Positions 62,388 through 64,000 of a stretch of 64,000 bases of DNA are shown piece by piece. The position numbers were made by a program, and so were the translations under genes. The notes under the pieces are model-generated. The model was not told the origin of the DNA and ran no database searches. It was given only the letters and a program-made list of their open reading frames with translations. The stretch covers positions 3,033,827-3,097,826 of the forward strand of contig NZ_CP042913.1 of NCBI RefSeq assembly GCF_008065115.1, written 5' to 3'. Origin of the DNA: Bythopirellula goksoeyrii. Its GTDB lineage: Bacteria > Planctomycetota > Planctomycetia > Pirellulales > Lacipirellulaceae. Each line of letters starts with the position of its first letter. Position 1 is the stretch's first letter.

Positions 62388-62427
62388 AATGACCAATGAC
62401 CAGCGTATTGATTGGTCATTGGTCATT
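62388..62427. terminator. 15-bp inverted repeat between Asp-rich gene and ileS
   Basis: AATGACCAATGACCA pairs with TGGTCATTGGTCATT, 10-base loop. Each arm has an internal repeat of ATGACCA. It lies 23 bases after the Asp-rich gene's stop and could end its transcript or be a small foldback element. Confidence 0.6.
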
Positions 62428-62478
62428 TGGTTCTTGCTGTGAATACATTTGCCTCTTGACGAACGACAATCGGGTTCC

Positions 62479-64000
62479 ATGTTTCCCACAATCGATAAGA
62501 ATGAAAGTTTTCCCGCTCGCGAGTTGGCTGTTGGAGAATTCTGGCGCGAGAACGACATCTACCACAAGTCGCTCGCTGCCCGCGAGGGTGCGCCACCATT
62601 TGTATTCTATGAAGGCCCGCCCACAGCCAACGGCATGCCGCACCCCGGGCATTGCTTGACTCGGGCCATCAAGGATCTGTTTCCCCGCTACAAGACGATG
62701 CGTGGCTATCGCTGCGACCGCAAGGCGGGTTGGGACACGCATGGCTTGCCGGTCGAAGTGGAAGTCTGCAAGGAGATGGGTATCCACTCCAAAGAAGAGA
62801 TCGAGGCCTTTGGCATCGAACCCTTTATCCAGAAATGTCAGCAAAGTGTCTGGCGCTACATGCAAGAGTGGCGTCGTCTGACCGAGCGGCTCGGCTTCTG
62901 GGTCGATCTTGATGAGGCGTATGTCACCTATCACCAGAGCTACGTCGAAAGCGTCTGGTGGAGCCTCAAGACGCTTTTTGATCGTGGACTACTTTATCGC
63001 GGGCACAAAATAGTCTGGTGGTGGGCACAGGGTGGCACGGCGCTCTCGGCGGGGGAAGTGGGACAGGGGTACCGGGAGGTGGCGGATCCGAGTGTTTATG
63101 TGAAGTTTCCGCTGTTGGATGATGACGGCAAAGAAACGGATACTTCGCTGTTGGTGTGGACCACCACCCCCTGGACGTTGCCAAGTAATCAATTTACAGC
63201 GGTGCATCCTGACATCGAATACACCGAAATAGAAGATCCTGATTCAGATGTCGAACGAAAACTAATAGTTGCTCTCGATTGTGTCGCTACAGTCATCGAC
63301 AAGTACAACTTAAAGCAGAAAAAATCGGGACCAGTTGAAAAAGGGCAGGGGCCCGTGTTTGTTGGCGACAATGTGTTCCCAGGAAAAGACCTGATTGGTC
63401 GAAGGTATAAGCCGCCATTTGATTGCTTTTATGAAAAGAAATGGGTTGGCGTAAAGACTTTACATGGAGATAGAGATCAAAGATTTGGCTATTACCAAGG
63501 TCGCTTGGTCCACCCGAATTTAAAGGGTGAGAACATCGAACACACTAGTTGGCGAGTAGTTGGGGCAGATTTTGTCACTACGGACAGTGGAACAGGCATC
63601 GTTCATCAAGCTCCAGCATTTGGTGAAGTAGATTATGATGTGCTTTTGAACGAGAGAGAGCGATTTCATCCAGGTAGTAGGCCACAACTCATAAACTGTG
63701 TCGGAGCCGATGGCAAGTTTTTGGAAGACGCGCCTGAGATCGTGCGAAATCGCTGGGTCAAAGATTGCGACAAGGACATCATCCGCTATCTCAAGACACG
63801 TGGTTTGCTCTTCCACCAAGAACAATATCTCCACGATTACCCCTTTTGTTGGCGGGCCGAGGAAGATCCGCTTATTCAGTATCCCCGTGAGAGTTGGTTC
63901 GTTCGTACGACCGAATACAAGGACCAGATGCTCGCCAATAATGCGAAGATCAATTGGCTCCCCGAACACATCAAAGAGGGTCGATTTGGGAAGTTTCTCG
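62479..64000 (+). CDS. ileS: isoleucyl-tRNA synthetase, partial
   Basis: 507 codons visible; the gene runs beyond the right edge. It starts [20 protein letters not shown]. Class I HIGH motif is HPGH in [40 protein letters not shown] follows and identifies IleRS. The CP1 editing domain includes [20 protein letters not shown] and [20 protein letters not shown]. About 63190-63700 is clearly richer in A and T than both sides, yet the frame is intact, suggesting recombination in the editing domain. The KMSKS motif lies outside the window. It charges tRNA-Ile. Confidence 0.95.
   Translation, partial: MFPTIDKNESFPARELAVGEFWRENDIYHKSLAAREGAPPFVFYEGPPTANGMPHPGHCLTRAIKDLFPRYKTMRGYRCDRKAGWDTHGLPVEVEVCKEMGIHSKEEIEAFGIEPFIQKCQQSVWRYMQEWRRLTERLGFWVDLDEAYVTYHQSYVESVWWSLKTLFDRGLLYRGHKIVWWWAQGGTALSAGEVGQGYREVADPSVYVKFPLLDDDGKETDTSLLVWTTTPWTLPSNQFTAVHPDIEYTEIEDPDSDVERKLIVALDCVATVIDKYNLKQKKSGPVEKGQGPVFVGDNVFPGKDLIGRRYKPPFDCFYEKKWVGVKTLHGDRDQRFGYYQGRLVHPNLKGENIEHTSWRVVGADFVTTDSGTGIVHQAPAFGEVDYDVLLNERERFHPGSRPQLINCVGADGKFLEDAPEIVRNRWVKDCDKDIIRYLKTRGLLFHQEQYLHDYPFCWRAEEDPLIQYPRESWFVRTTEYKDQMLANNAKINWLPEHIKEGRFGKFL

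Overview
The window looks like chromosome of a planctomycete, probably Pirellulales-like. The evidence is family content: secreted sulfatases with the maturation Cys motif, a DUF1580 regulator, a MoxR/DUF58/VWA operon, a glycine-rich surface protein, and small membrane proteins of a planctomycete type. GC is moderate and Shine-Dalgarno sites are often weak. No rRNA or marker gene allows a finer placement.

Layout. Positions 1-3788 hold a minus-strand moxR-DUF58-DUF4381-batA-batB operon. Positions 3932-17685 hold cell-surface and catabolic genes on the minus strand: two sulfatases, a sulfatase relic, a choloylglycine-hydrolase-like amidase, an OprO/P porin, a transporter fused to a solute-binding domain, an RPG-repeat secreted protein and a SnoaL-like protein. 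A decayed DUF202/DUF4239/HlyD cluster lies among them. Positions 18035-21724 are a small plus-strand accessory patch: a gutted type IIG restriction-modification gene, a trypsin-like protease, a zinc-ribbon plus deoxyribosyltransferase/TIR-like protein and a Gp37/Gp68-family protein. Positions 22770-28747 hold DinB and a DevBCA-type ABC exporter whose ATPase carries a cyclic-nucleotide-binding domain. Positions 29135-31488 hold small membrane proteins and an RsbV/RsbW-like pair.

The main feature is a 16.3 kb integrative element at 31662-48023. It is inserted in the tRNA-Asn(GUU) gene and bounded by 45-bp att repeats. It carries a tyrosine integrase, DUF1580 and AlpA-like regulators, a ParB-like protein, a prohead-protease-like protein, a coiled-coil protein and a compact type I-G (formerly I-U) CRISPR-Cas effector module. 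That module is csb1(cas7), csb2(cas5-cas6), cas3 and a small Cas8-like or Cas3-extension protein, with a 10-repeat array transcribed divergently. No cas1, cas2, cas4 or full-length csx17 is present. A HEPN-motif protein follows. Just left of the array is a cluster of palindromes with covarying stems and a conserved five-base centre, partly duplicated inside the parB-like gene.

Right of the element, an IS256-family insertion sequence is interrupted by a group II intron placed in a hairpin near the IS end (about 48305-51722). A complete glycerol set follows (glpF, glpD, glpQ-like, glpK; 51937-56998), then a YhaN/YhaO-type SbcC-SbcD pair (57006-61754), an Asp-rich small protein and the 5' part of ileS, whose middle has a visibly different base composition.

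Functionally, sulfatases, porin and amidase fit use of sulfated and amidated polymers, and the glp genes fit glycerophosphodiester and glycerol use. The accessory regions are layers of defence and mobile DNA. All assignments are from reading the sequence; no database search was run.
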